Source of the DNA: Istiophorus platypterus | Lineage: Eukaryota > Chordata > Actinopteri > Istiophoriformes > Istiophoridae | Length of the DNA stretch: 64,000 bases | NCBI GenBank assembly: GCA_016859345.1 | Contig: CM029124.1 | Coordinates: forward strand, 13,480,980 to 13,544,979 | Direction: 5' to 3' | Position numbers and translations under genes: made by a program | In this document: positions 1-10,338 of the stretch, one piece after another | How positions within the stretch are numbered: position 1 is the stretch's first letter | How the letters are laid out: every line of letters begins with the position of its first letter | The notes under the pieces: model-generated | Seen by the model: only the letters and a program-made list of their open reading frames with translations | Database searches by the model: none | Told to the model about the DNA's origin: nothing

Positions 1-692
1 TGGAAAAATATAACCTGTATGGAGGTGATTTACAGTTGCATTTTTTAGCGTGCTATAATACATTATTTACTGCACTGAGTCACATTATGTATTGATTAAT
101 TATTTGTTTTTTTTTTACGACAGTTTTTTGGCATTGCTAATGGTAATGATGATGTTGTTGTCGTTGTTGTTGTTGTTTTTGTCACTTTTTCTCTTTCCTC
201 TGAGTCACATTATTTGTAATTGAAACTCTGACCATCTTTGGTGCATTGCTACATCAGATAGAGGATTTAAAAGTTTAACCACTAGATGGCAGAAACAGCT
301 AGAAGCAAAACATTTTCTTAGAGGTTAAGTAATTGGGTGGGGTTTTTTTTTTTTTTGTCATTGTTTTGCTTATTTTCCGCTCCCTATACCTCTCACTTTG
401 TTTTTTTATTTTTGTCTATGCAAAATTTATGGGTTGAATTATGTATGGTAAAGGTCCATCATACATCTTTAATCTCTGTTTAGGTAGGAAGACACACTCA
501 AGGTTCAGGCCCTCTCAGCTATACAGTTAACCGGTCATAACTTGACTTATAGTAGTCCTCTTTCTCAGCGGAGACAGTGGTCAGTTCATAGTTTAACATC
601 ATTGAAAGGCTACTGCTCCACCAAGGATGGAAATGACAGTTGGAATCATCACGACCACCCATGGTCTCATGTTGTCTCCATCTCTCTCTCAG
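1..692 (+). other. hps1: HPS1 intron, upstream part
   Basis: No coding exon is visible here. The stretch ends in a pyrimidine-rich tract and AG at 691-692, the acceptor for the first HPS1 exon in the window. It contains poly-T runs and a short TTG-rich stretch near 150-180. Earlier HPS1 exons (N-terminal third of the protein) must lie to the left of the window. Confidence 0.7.
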
Positions 693-3600
693 GCAGTAGA
701 GAGGCTGATCCACCCCACGCTGTGCGAGCAGTGCATTGAGTTCCTGGAGCGCCGTTTAGTTCAGCAGCTCAACACCAGCGTAGAGAGAGCGGGAGAAGAA
801 GTGCTGCATGCTTTCATCCTGGTTCACACCAAACTGCTCGCCTTCTACTCCAGGTGTGTACAGATGTTTTCATAAACCCTGTATATTTTTTCCAGAACTT
901 GCACTATTTCTTAGCTATGGCTGCTAATTCTGCCTCATCCTAATTTGTTGAAGATTTTATTTTTTTTATAACATGGGCCCTCTCTTTACTCTTTTCCCTC
1001 ATTCTAGCCGTAATGCGAGTACACTTGCCACCTCAGACCTGCTGGCCCTCATCATCATGGCACAGAATATGTATCCTAACAACGCAGACCTGGATGACCC
1101 AGGTCCTGAGGTATGAAATACAGCCCCTCACACAGGACCACCACAAAATTTCAGTCACCTTTTTTCTGATTTGTTTAATGTCTGTGTCTGTGCATGTTGT
1201 GTGTTTGTCTGTGCAGGACATTGAGAGTATGTCCGGCTCTGGTCCTGAAAGTTTTTACACACCAGAGCCGTCCCCTACCGAGAGAGACTCAAACAGTTCT
1301 GGTGGGTTTTGTTGTGTAGTCTATGTATTTGTATTTATTCAGTTATTATTTACTCTTTATGTCCTTGTGTTCGTGTAAGTATGTATGTGTGTGTATATAT
1401 AAATGTCTGTGTGTGTGTATATATGTATGTATGTGTATATCTGTCTATATGTATGTATCTATTTATCCATCTATAAAAAATACACTTGGCCACATCTGCA
1501 TTCTGCATACTTATATACATGTGAATGAACAGATGCATGTGGATGAGTCTTCTTTCCATTGTAAACTCCTGTATCTCTGAGTAGATGACAGGCATGTGCT
1601 GACTGACCAGTGTCATTTGTGTGTCATAGTCATTAGTAACTAGTTTATAAACACTGGTATGCTGTGTATTTTTTGTCTCCCCAGACAAGCCAGTGAGAGG
1701 AAGTACCCCTGTATTTGAGTTTATTGACCCAGATGTCCAGGTGAGAGGATATTTCGGTGTCTATTCCTAACAGAAAATCATGATTCCCGATACTCTATTA
1801 AAAAAATTGATTGATTGGTTGGAATGTGATCTGAAAACTGGATAAAATGATAATGTCTTCAGATGGCAGAGGACAGCTTGAGGACTTTGGAAGTTCCTCC
1901 TCCAGACCCTTCAACCCCTCGCAGGGTCTTCTTAGAGATCTCAGGCAAAGATGGGCTATATCCCATGATGCCTCACTCCATGTACTGTCTGCCACTGTGG
2001 CCTGGCATCACACTAGTGCTGTTAACTAAGGTTTGTTGATATCGATACGCTTTCATATATGTACGCCATTTGCTTCCTCATTCTGCTCACTCAAATACAC
2101 GGTTTCCTCTCTCAGTCTAATCATGTTGCGTTTTTTGGCCTGTAGGGGGCACACTTATGACACATTAAGCTGGTTATACTTAAACAAACTCCAGTTTGTT
2201 GCATTGTATCTAAACACATCTTTGCCCCCTTGTTATTTATCTGTGTCAGATTCCCACCAATGCAGTGGCCACATCAGTATATAAGTTTCTGGAGGTATTC
2301 GCGAAGCTGGAGAAGCGTTTAAGTGAAGGCCAAGAAGGTTCTGCTGCTACCAGAGGCCAGCTGAACATACACGACATCCGCAGCAAACTGGATAAATTCA
2401 TTAAAGCCCTGGGGCCTAGTGAGTTACAGGTACGTGTCTTTATAATTGTCTGCTTTTTAAATAAAGCATTTATATCTCACTGATTCATGCCTACATTTGT
2501 CAGTTAATATCATTTATAGTGAAATTTCCATATAAAACACAACAATTAAGAATAATTTACTCACTGCTATTGTATTTTTTTCTGTTATAGCCTTTAATTA
2601 CACTGAGCTGTCATCCTTCTTTCAATACTTCATTATTACAGTGTTATTACAAAACCATGAAACAGTTCATAGCTGATTACATATAAATTCATTGACTGTA
2701 TGTACTGTGAAAAACCATACTTAAAGTTTTCCGAGCTTTGCCTCGTCCCGTGGCACACGCTGGTTCCCTGCTTAAAAAATGTAATACTACATTGTCTTTT
2801 GTTGGAAGATTTGTTTTGTTACTACCATCCAAACTTAAAAGAATCAGCTAATGATACAGCAAAAGAGTCAGAATGGTCAATTCCTTGCATATTATAGAAA
2901 TACATGTGATTAATCATATGAAAGTATTTTCAGGTTTTGGATCTGGACAAATGAGATAATCTTTTGTTCTTTATTTTCCATCCAGTCTGCACAGTTACAA
3001 AACGTCTGGACAGAGTTCAAGAACAGAGCCTTTGCCAGAGGAGGACCTGGGTTCAACAAAGAGTAAGTCTGCTACTGCCCTCTGCTGGCCACAGTGTATC
3101 ACAGAAAGGCTGTTGGATGATACTTTGAATGATTTACATTCTTGTTTATTGTTTAGTCTTATCCCCTGGTGTAAGAATATGAAGACCCAGCTGTGTGGCA
3201 TATACCGACAGTGTTTTCTTATTGATGCTGGACCGGCGGATATTCCTCGACGTCTCTCCCCGGGTCTTCAAGAACGAGCCCAGTCCATGGTGCAGTGTGT
3301 ATCAGTCAGCTGGACTTTCTTTTTATCTTCGTTTTTTTTCTTTGCACTATTTTTGCTGTAAATCTATTTGTTACTTTTTCAAATCTGAATGACTTTTTAG
3401 TACACACACACCTGCAAGACAGTCCAAAATGGAATCCTTCTTTGTTCTCCCTTTTCTCTTCCTCCTCCTTGTCTATTTCTTTGTTCTGGTCTTTCTGTTC
3501 CCCTTTTTCTCTCCCAGAGAGAAACTGATGGACTGGAAAGACTTCCTGTTGGTGAAAAGCAAGAGGAACATCACCATGGTGTCATATCCTATCAACAAAA

Positions 3601-4693
3601 TAATCCTACATATGTTACCATGTTGGGTCTGATCTCTGAGCCCTGCTTAGCAAAAAAACTTTGTAATATTTCTCAGAATCCATGCATATTTTAGGTGTCT
3701 TAATAACATGCATACGCCTAGAAAAGTTTTTGAATTGTAGCACATTGTTACCCTGAGTGTTGTGATCTTGACCCACTTAATCTCACCTACCTGGAGGACT
3801 TCCCAGGGCTCATCCATTTTATCTGTGTGGACCGATCCACCGGGCAAATGATTGCGCCGTCGCTCAACGTCACAGAACACACCACATCTGAGCTGGGAAA
3901 GGGACCGGTGGCTCAGTTCATCAAAAGCAAGGTGCGCACTTAGTGTGGCATTAAATTGCTGATTGACTCATTTCCATTCATTGTGCTAAGATAACCATTA
4001 CTCATATATACCATAGAGATTACAGAGAACTCTTGCAACGGAGGGGAAAAATCATATTCCCTAAAAAAATTGAACCACATCAGTAGTTCATCCTTGTCAT
4101 TAATGAATTTCTCTTTACTCATCTGCACTCAAGGTGTGGAGCCTGGTCAGCACAACACGCCGCTTTCTCAGGAAGGGTTACTCAACTGTCACGTTGCGCG
4201 ATGGAGACTTCTACTTCTGCTACTTCCTCTGGTTTGAAAATGAGACGGTAAATCACTGGCATGTCAAGTTTTAGCTTCCATTAATGAAAGGAAATCATCT
4301 TAGTATCTTGGAATACTGTAAATAAAAACACAGCATTAAATAATGTGTAATTCTGATCAAACAGGGCTACAAGTTAGAGGCAGGGGAAATACCCATCCTA
4401 CCTGATGACTCTGCCCCAATTGGGATGCTTGCCTGGGATTACTACAGGTAAACAGCTGAGCATGACATGAATAGATGTTATTAATGCAATAGAGAGTGCT
4501 GCTAACTATAGAAAGTAATGTGTCCAGCAGGAAGCTGCTGCGGTACTACAGTAAGAGTCACCAGGGCGAGGTGGTGAAGTGCTATGAGCTGCTGACAGTT
4601 CACCTGGGGGTCATCCCCACCGAGATCATCCTCCAGCACTGCAGACAGCTGGCGAGCAAACTGTGGGAGCCTTCGCGCAATCCGCTGCTGTAG
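693..4693 (+). CDS. hps1: HPS1, BLOC-3 complex subunit (3' part, 13 exons, left-truncated by window)
   Basis: Exons: 693-853, 1008-1110, 1217-1301, 1685-1740, 1863-2030, 2250-2429, 2986-3062, 3157-3294, 3518-3583, 3787-3931, 4134-4247, 4365-4447, 4531-4693 (TAG). They sum to 1539 bp, in frame: 512 residues plus stop, about the C-terminal two thirds of a ~700-residue family protein. Recognisable conserved runs are AVERLIHPTLCEQCIE, MDWKDFLLVKS, NITMVSYLEDFPG, DFYFCYFLWFENET and KLLRYYSKSHQGE. HPS1 pairs with HPS4 as BLOC-3, a guanine-nucleotide exchange factor for RAB32/RAB38 in lysosome-related organelle (melanosome, platelet dense granule) biogenesis. The central part (about 1217-2030), serine/proline-rich at first, is the least conserved. 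The intron 3584-3786 has AT-AC ends; the others are GT-AG. Gene identity is secure; exon borders were set by splice consensus and frame. Confidence 0.93.
3584..3786 (+). other. hps1: AT-AC (U12-type) intron of HPS1
   Basis: The only way to join the two conserved HPS1 exons in frame (MVS|YLEDF) is to remove a 203 bp intron beginning ATATCCTATC and ending TCTCAC. The donor matches the U12 consensus ATATCCTTT except at position 8. A branch-like ACTTAAT lies a few bases before the AC end, somewhat closer than usual. No GT donor or AG acceptor here keeps the reading frame and the conserved residues. I recall that human HPS1 also has an AT-AC intron. Confidence 0.85.
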
Positions 4694-5682
4694 ACATACC
4701 CACACACACTTGAACTGAGTCACAGTAGCCAAGGTACACATTACTGCATTACTACTGCCAAGAAAAACAAAAGCATTCCCTCACTCTCTATATATGCTAT
4801 GTCAAGTGCCTGTGCCATGTTTCCAATAATTTTCATTTTGTCTAAGGTCATGTATCCTGTGATATGTTGACCTAGAATTATTTATTGTAAGCACTTACAT
4901 TTATGACTAGCGCTGTAGAACAACATTGTGTATTTGTGCACTATTTTGTGTCTTGTAGGAAATTCATTGACAAGATCACTCCTAAATTTTTGTAGATTCT
5001 AATATATTCTTTAATTCTCATTTGCAGCCCGTTTACTATTTATAAGTAATACTGTAGATGGTTTCACTGTATATGCCCCCCCATTTAAATTTGCTGCAGA
5101 TTAATTTTTTTTTTTTTTAATATATAAATGCTGATACTGTCCATTTGTGTCTTTACTACTGCTAGTTTCATAATGTATATGATTGAAACATGCAGTAGTG
5201 TCTACTATTTTCCTCTCCTAATACAAGTTCTTTTTTGGAAACAATGAATATCAATTGTTTTATATTCACTTTTTTATTGAGTCCTTGTACACAGAATTTA
5301 AATAACACTGTTTGAACCATAGACCATTGTATTCATTTTTATAAAATTCAGCCAATTACTGTTCATGTTCATGTGCGTGATGACAAATTATTCACCCATA
5401 TGATGATAATTGTACTTGTAAGACTTAGTACTTTAGCATGGTCATAGAATTAAATGAGATATCCTTTGGTTAGTCTCTACAATTACGAGCATGTTTGCCC
5501 TTTAGAGTTTCATTTTCTCACTCATCAGGCATCCCTGGAGACCGTGAGCCTTTTAAAGGTCAGTCCATGTTGCGTAGGATTCTTCGAACGGGGCACGGTT
5601 ATGGTAGATTCCATGCGGGGTCACAGTGAGAGGGATGAATGCATGAAGCACTCAGTATATAATCAGTCGCTGCATCCCTGAC
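4694..5682. other. Shared 3' flank of HPS1 (+) and sialyltransferase (-)
   Basis: AT-rich non-coding sequence between two convergent stop codons. An ATTAAA on the plus strand near 5449 could end HPS1 transcripts. TTTATT near 5273 (AATAAA on the minus strand) could end the sialyltransferase transcript. If both are used, the two 3' UTRs overlap by roughly 180 bp. No ORF here looks real. Confidence 0.4.
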
Positions 5683-7712
5683 TCACAGAGCTCCCGTGAG
5701 GTCGGTCACAGCTCCAGCAGCAACCAGGTCCCTTAAGAAGAGCTTCTCAGCACTGACATCATGAATCACCTGGTTGATGTTATTAAAACGAGTCATAAAT
5801 AAATCACTCAAAAAGAAAAAAAAAAAAAAAGACACCATGGTTTGGTAATTGATTTAAACGTACTTGAGCCTTCATTGCGTCCATGCATATGGTCTCATAG
5901 TAGTGAAGCCTGGCCTCTGGGTGCTGCATGTTGTACCCAAACCCTGCCAGGCTCACCTGGTCACACAGCTTCAAAGCCATTACCACAGCGCTGGCACCTA
6001 GTGTGGGCACGATCTACTTGAGAAGAGAAAATACTTTTTGATCTAAACCTACAATCATGTATAAGTAATACCTGACATAGCAACAAAAATCCCTTATTAA
6101 GGGCAGGGGGGTTAATAAAATGAGCATGTCAGGCTCTTGAGCTGAAGATTGCAATTGCTTTCACTCCCTTAATTCCTAGGCAAAGTTTGAGATGTCTCAG
6201 CCAGGCATATCTATGTATTATTCAGATAAGGTTAGGCTACCCAGTCATGCCATTGTTCTAAGATTTTATTCTGTTTGCGTGCAGTGTTGCAGGAAAGCAT
6301 ACAACGAAGTATGAGCAGAATGTGCATGTGATTCACAACTTGCCAAAAGGGGATTTAAATATAGAATATGCGTGTAATGTTAGAACTCACGTTTCCCTGT
6401 TTCAGAGCATATTTCTGTAGGAGTTGTCTTGTCTTGTGAATAATTTCTGGGTGGAGGATCCTAAAGTTCTCTGGTCTCAGAGGAATATCATCCACCACCT
6501 CCCTCCAGAACCACATTTTGGACCAGAAGCTCTATGAAAAAACCAGCACAGGAGATATCAAGCAAGTGTGATAATGTGATAGTAGTGTTGCTAGGACACT
6601 CGTGGCATGTGTATTACACCATAGCTGTGTGCAATGGTTCACGTAGGCTTACCAGAGGCTGTTTGGTGATGACAGAAGTGAGCCAGTCCAGGTCCAGGCT
6701 CTTAAAGACCACCAGAGCAACAATGGTTGTCTTTTTGTACTCGTTTGCAGAATGAGGTGCTCCCTCTGGGTAAAGCAGGCGGATGGTGGTGCGGGATCCA
6801 ACATCTCTCTCAAAGCCAGACACTGGAGCATTATTCAACCTGGTTGTGTTTTGTTAATGCAGTGTATTTTTCAAATTCCTTCCAGCTATTCTTCAACTTG
6901 TGTATTTCTGACACTGGCACACATACCTGATAATGATGTCATACTGATCTATATGAGATCCAAGATGGCTCCCATGAAGAACCCCTCCATTTCCCACCAC
7001 CATGCATCGCCTGCAGCTGCCTTTTCTCCTCAGTGATGGAGGCAGCCCCGACTCAGGCAGAGAGGCGAGAGCCAGGGCCAGATGCTCCTCACTACCCCGG
7101 AGCCCCAGAGGAGGGGACAGATCCCTGGGCACGGGCCTGTCCAGCTGCACAAACACAGGGATGTCTAGGAGGCCTGCAGAGCAGGGCAGGGCCTTGAGGT
7201 GGTTCAGACACCAGCGAGGCTGACAGGGGCCTGACAGTAGAGCGCCAGACTGATTCAGTAAGACCTGAAAAGAGGGGCAAACATAAAGAGAAATTTGGTA
7301 ACAGTGAAGAAATGACCCAAAGTGATTCCTAAAATGTGTATCCATACCAGATCTTTGGAATGTTGGTGGTCATGGCTGTTTGTTGCCCCATGACCCCCGG
7401 GGAAGTACGCTGGAATCAGAATTGCTGAGTAGCATCCAATCAGCAGTACCAGACTTAAGGCAAGGTTCTTACTCCTGTACAGCAGGGAAACAAACAACAA
7501 AATTTGTTTCATAGCAATAAATAACAAGTCCACAAAATAAACAGAGTACCTGCAGAGATGTACCTGCTTAGGAAAAGTTGCCTGGAGTCAGTCCTTGTGA
7601 ACATTTGCTGCCTGTGAAAGACCGATGTTTGTGTTGCAGCCTCCACAGCCTCAGGCAGAAGTGGGGAGCCATCATCTGGATCCTCTACACTCAAGTGATT
7701 CGGCATCACCAT
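5683..7712 (-). CDS. ST3GAL5/ST3GAL7-type beta-galactoside alpha-2,3-sialyltransferase, complete
   Basis: Coding exons in transcript order: 7712-7564, 7474-7348, 7264-6927, 6839-6653, 6531-6391, 6013-5864, 5769-5683 (TGA). Together 1179 bp, 392 residues. Type II Golgi membrane layout: short cytosolic tail, one membrane anchor at about residues 53-74 (ALSLVLLIGCYSAILIP), stem, then catalytic domain. Sialylmotif L starts near residue 176 (CRRCMVVGNGGVLHG), followed by NNAPVSGFERDVGSRTTIR and YPEGAP. Sialylmotif S is PTLGASAVVMALKLCDQVSL; motif III is HYYE; motif VS is H367-x4-E372. The set resembles GM3 synthase (ST3GAL5), which transfers sialic acid from CMP-Neu5Ac to galactose of lactosylceramide. 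Divergence is large enough that the teleost-retained ST3GAL7 group is equally possible, so I give no symbol. The start ATG at 7712 is followed by a second in-frame ATG two codons later. Confidence 0.88.
5808..5831 (+). repeat. A-rich tract in sialyltransferase last intron
   Basis: A run of A broken by a single G, inside the last sialyltransferase intron (5770-5863). Read on the minus strand it is a T-rich tract just downstream of the donor. It is not the poly(A) tail of a retrogene: there is no upstream coding copy. Confidence 0.5.
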
Positions 7713-7732
7713 GGGAGCTGTGCCTGTACCAC
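7564..7732 (-). other. First coding exon of the sialyltransferase with short 5' UTR part
   Basis: A splice acceptor (TTTCAG at 7738-7733) precedes the exon, so the start codon at 7712 lies 20 bases into an internal exon and further 5' UTR exons must exist upstream. The donor at 7563 joins in frame (S-R|S-K) to the membrane-anchor exon. A second GTAC donor 14 bases further on (exon end 7550) would break the frame. Confidence 0.65.
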
Positions 7733-7974
7733 CTGAAACATCACTGAACTCACAGCAGTGATTGAAAACTAATTCATGACAAAAATTTATGACAAAAATG
7801 TCTTGAGCAAATATTGCTTCTCTCTGTAGTTTTATGTTAATAACAACATAAAAGTGTTCATGGAGCTTACTTAGTGTACCATAATGTCAACAAACACCGT
7901 CTTTTCAAATGGTTTAGATGCAATAAAGCATCAAAATCAACATCCTTTTGCGTAATATGAGCAACATAACTTAC

Positions 7975-8106
7975 AGCCAGCCCGGAAGAGACGTAAGCTG
8001 ATGGTTAACTGTGTGTTCTCCTGTCCACCATGGCTGATAAAAGAACAGTAAGGGGCAAGTCCTGTACGGCTAGAATGGCTGCTGCTGCTTCCTACTCTGC
8101 TGAACT
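7975..8106 (-). other. Putative 5' UTR exon of the sialyltransferase
   Basis: Bounded on the minus strand by a good acceptor (GCTGCTTTCAG) and donor (GGCT|GTAAGT), 132 bp. It contains one ATG opening a nine-codon reading frame (MVDRRTHS then stop), so it is best read as untranslated with a small upstream ORF. Transcript data would be needed to place the true first exon. Confidence 0.4.
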
Positions 8107-8290
8107 CTGAAAGCAGCTTTAATAACATCGGTTAATCATTAACACGTTACTCAGTCATACTTTGACAGGAATGTCTGTAAATAAGTGTCTGACCAACTGA
8201 CTAAAAAGAAAAATCTGCATTAAAAGAAAGCAAGAAAGGGGAAGTGCCCAGAAAAGACATTCATTGTGATAAAAACATGATACATATGTG

Positions 8291-8293
<3 letters not shown>

Positions 8294-8357
<64 letters not shown>
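8294..8357. repeat. (TA)n microsatellite
   Basis: About 32 uninterrupted TA units, self-complementary. It sits between the sialyltransferase and ANKRD2 and is likely highly length-variable. Confidence 0.95.
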
Positions 8358-8360
<3 letters not shown>

Positions 8361-8703
8361 TGTGTGTGTATAAACATATTTTCTATATCTTGTATGTATA
8401 TGTGTATAGTCTTTTATGCCTATAAAATAGTTTACATTGAAAGAAAAATGACCAAAGCCATAGCTATCAAAGAGATATTTACAAGGTATCACTTGACAGT
8501 AATGAAACCTTTATAAATAACATAATCCCCCAAAACAATTTGTTTTATGAGGGTTTTACTCCTGTAACAGATACGTACATGCTGTTGCAGCAACAACAGT
8601 GAGTAAAATCAGGAGCTTGTGGAATGAATGCTCCCTTGGCTTGTGACCTGGACATGACATGACTGAAGGGTTGGATGAACTTGAGTATGAATGTCTGTGC
8701 ATG

Positions 8704-8704
<1 letters not shown>

Positions 8705-8780
<76 letters not shown>
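8705..8780. repeat. (TG)n microsatellite
   Basis: About 38 uninterrupted TG units followed by a purine-rich stretch (GAGAGGGAAAGAGGGAG type) to about 8835. Open frames read through it are simple-repeat artefacts. Confidence 0.95.
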
Positions 8781-8785
<5 letters not shown>

Positions 8786-9108
8786 ACAGAGAGGGAAAGA
8801 GGGAGAGGGAAAGAGAGAGGGGGAAAGAGAGAGTAGAGCTGGCAAGCACTCACAAATATACATGCCTACACACACCAAAGTGCACACACACCTGTTTTTT
8901 GGGGTAACACAATGTCCCCCCATGAACCCTGTGTCCCAGCCAGGAAGCCAGTGGGCTCGCAGCACCTCTGTATAAATTGACACCCATTCATCTGCTGAGT
9001 TATCTGCCATACTCCAGATTATTAGTTAATGCTAGAAAGATTTTTGCTGTACACAGTTACTTTCTTTGGCTTTTTTTTTGCATCTTTGTACACTTTATGC
9101 AAACACAG

Positions 9109-10306
9109 ATGGAAGAGGCTGTGCAGTGGTCAGCCAGTGTGATGGACCATACAGCAGGAGTAGAAAAGAAAGCACAGGTAGGTCAGAGAAATACTAATGG
9201 GATGATTTTCTACTTATATCACAGTATCTTACATTAAGTATCGCTTCTAGAATGATAATCATTAATCACTTGCACATGCAATAATGAGCGGTTATGTCCT
9301 AGAAAACATGTTAGTAATGAAGTTAAGCCCCCAACATGAAGAGAAAATGTCTGGTGGCCTACTTACACACCCATTTGTAGATAGACTGCAAACCAAGGAC
9401 CACTGTGTCACCAGATATAAAATTTCTTGCAGTTGTATCAGTTTTTTCTCCACCTTAACTTTATGTTTTTCCCTAAGTGGAGTTACATTTGACTTGCCAG
9501 CATTTCAATGACTACTGTCAAGGACTTTTTACTTGAAATTTAAATGCTCCAGTTTATATGTTTTATCATTTAAACACAAAAATGTGAAGTTTCTGTAAAA
9601 TACAATTACTCTGGAGTCTTCCAGGGTGCTTTAAATAAAAACATGATAAAAAAATGTGTCTGACAATCAAAGGGGTTTTATACACAAGAGACAAAACAAC
9701 CCAGCAAACAAGTACTTGTCATCAATAGAATAATTTACAATATATTATTTTACTTTTAAAATAAGTCACATAAGTCAACTAAACAAGACTACAAGGCACA
9801 CATGGGACATGCACACAAAGACATGTTCCTTTGAGCTCCGTCACTGATAAATTATGTAAAAACCAAGGCACATGAGAAGCTGTTTGTTGGGAACATTACT
9901 TTTGTTGTAACCATGACCGCACTATGCTGTGAATTTATTTTGACATTAACACTATCATTCCAGACCCTCAACCTCATCCTTCTTGGCACTTCTGCTTTAC
10001 AAGTCAAATAGTACCGCTCTTATAGAGCTTTTCTAGAAATGTTGTCCTCATTATTATCATGTCTGTCATTTTCAGGCAGAAGAGAGAGAGAGGACAATTT
10101 CCTCAGACTGCAAGATTTTGAACCTGAGTGGAGAAGATAATATCAAGGAGCTGTGCGAAAGGAAGAAGCAGATTATGAAAACTGATTCACCCAGGTTATC
10201 TGTGAAAGTCCCTGTGGTGAGCTATATTTTCGGAAGCCTTATTTTCATGTGCAAAAAGAGGCAAAAAAATTGAGACTCTGTCTCTTTCCTGTTCCTCTTT
10301 GTGTGT

Positions 10307-10338
<32 letters not shown>

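Larger units (their letters stand above)
8107..9108. other. Sialyltransferase 5' flank / ANKRD2 upstream region
   Basis: Two genes transcribed away from each other start on either side of this stretch. It is dominated by a long TA repeat and a long TG repeat followed by AG-rich sequence. The open frames here are translations of these simple repeats and are not genes. A muscle promoter for ANKRD2 would be expected in this region, but I cannot point to a definite TATA box. Confidence 0.4.

Noticed and set aside
1380..1460. TG/TA-rich stretch in HPS1 as coding sequence
   Set aside because: Low-complexity intronic sequence between two clear HPS1 exons.
5808..5831. A-rich run as the tail of a retroposed gene copy
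   Set aside because: It lies in the last sialyltransferase intron with no processed coding copy upstream.
8220..9010. Several long open frames on both strands
   Set aside because: They are translations of the TA and TG microsatellites (poly Tyr-Ile, Thr-His, Cys-Val) with no codon structure.
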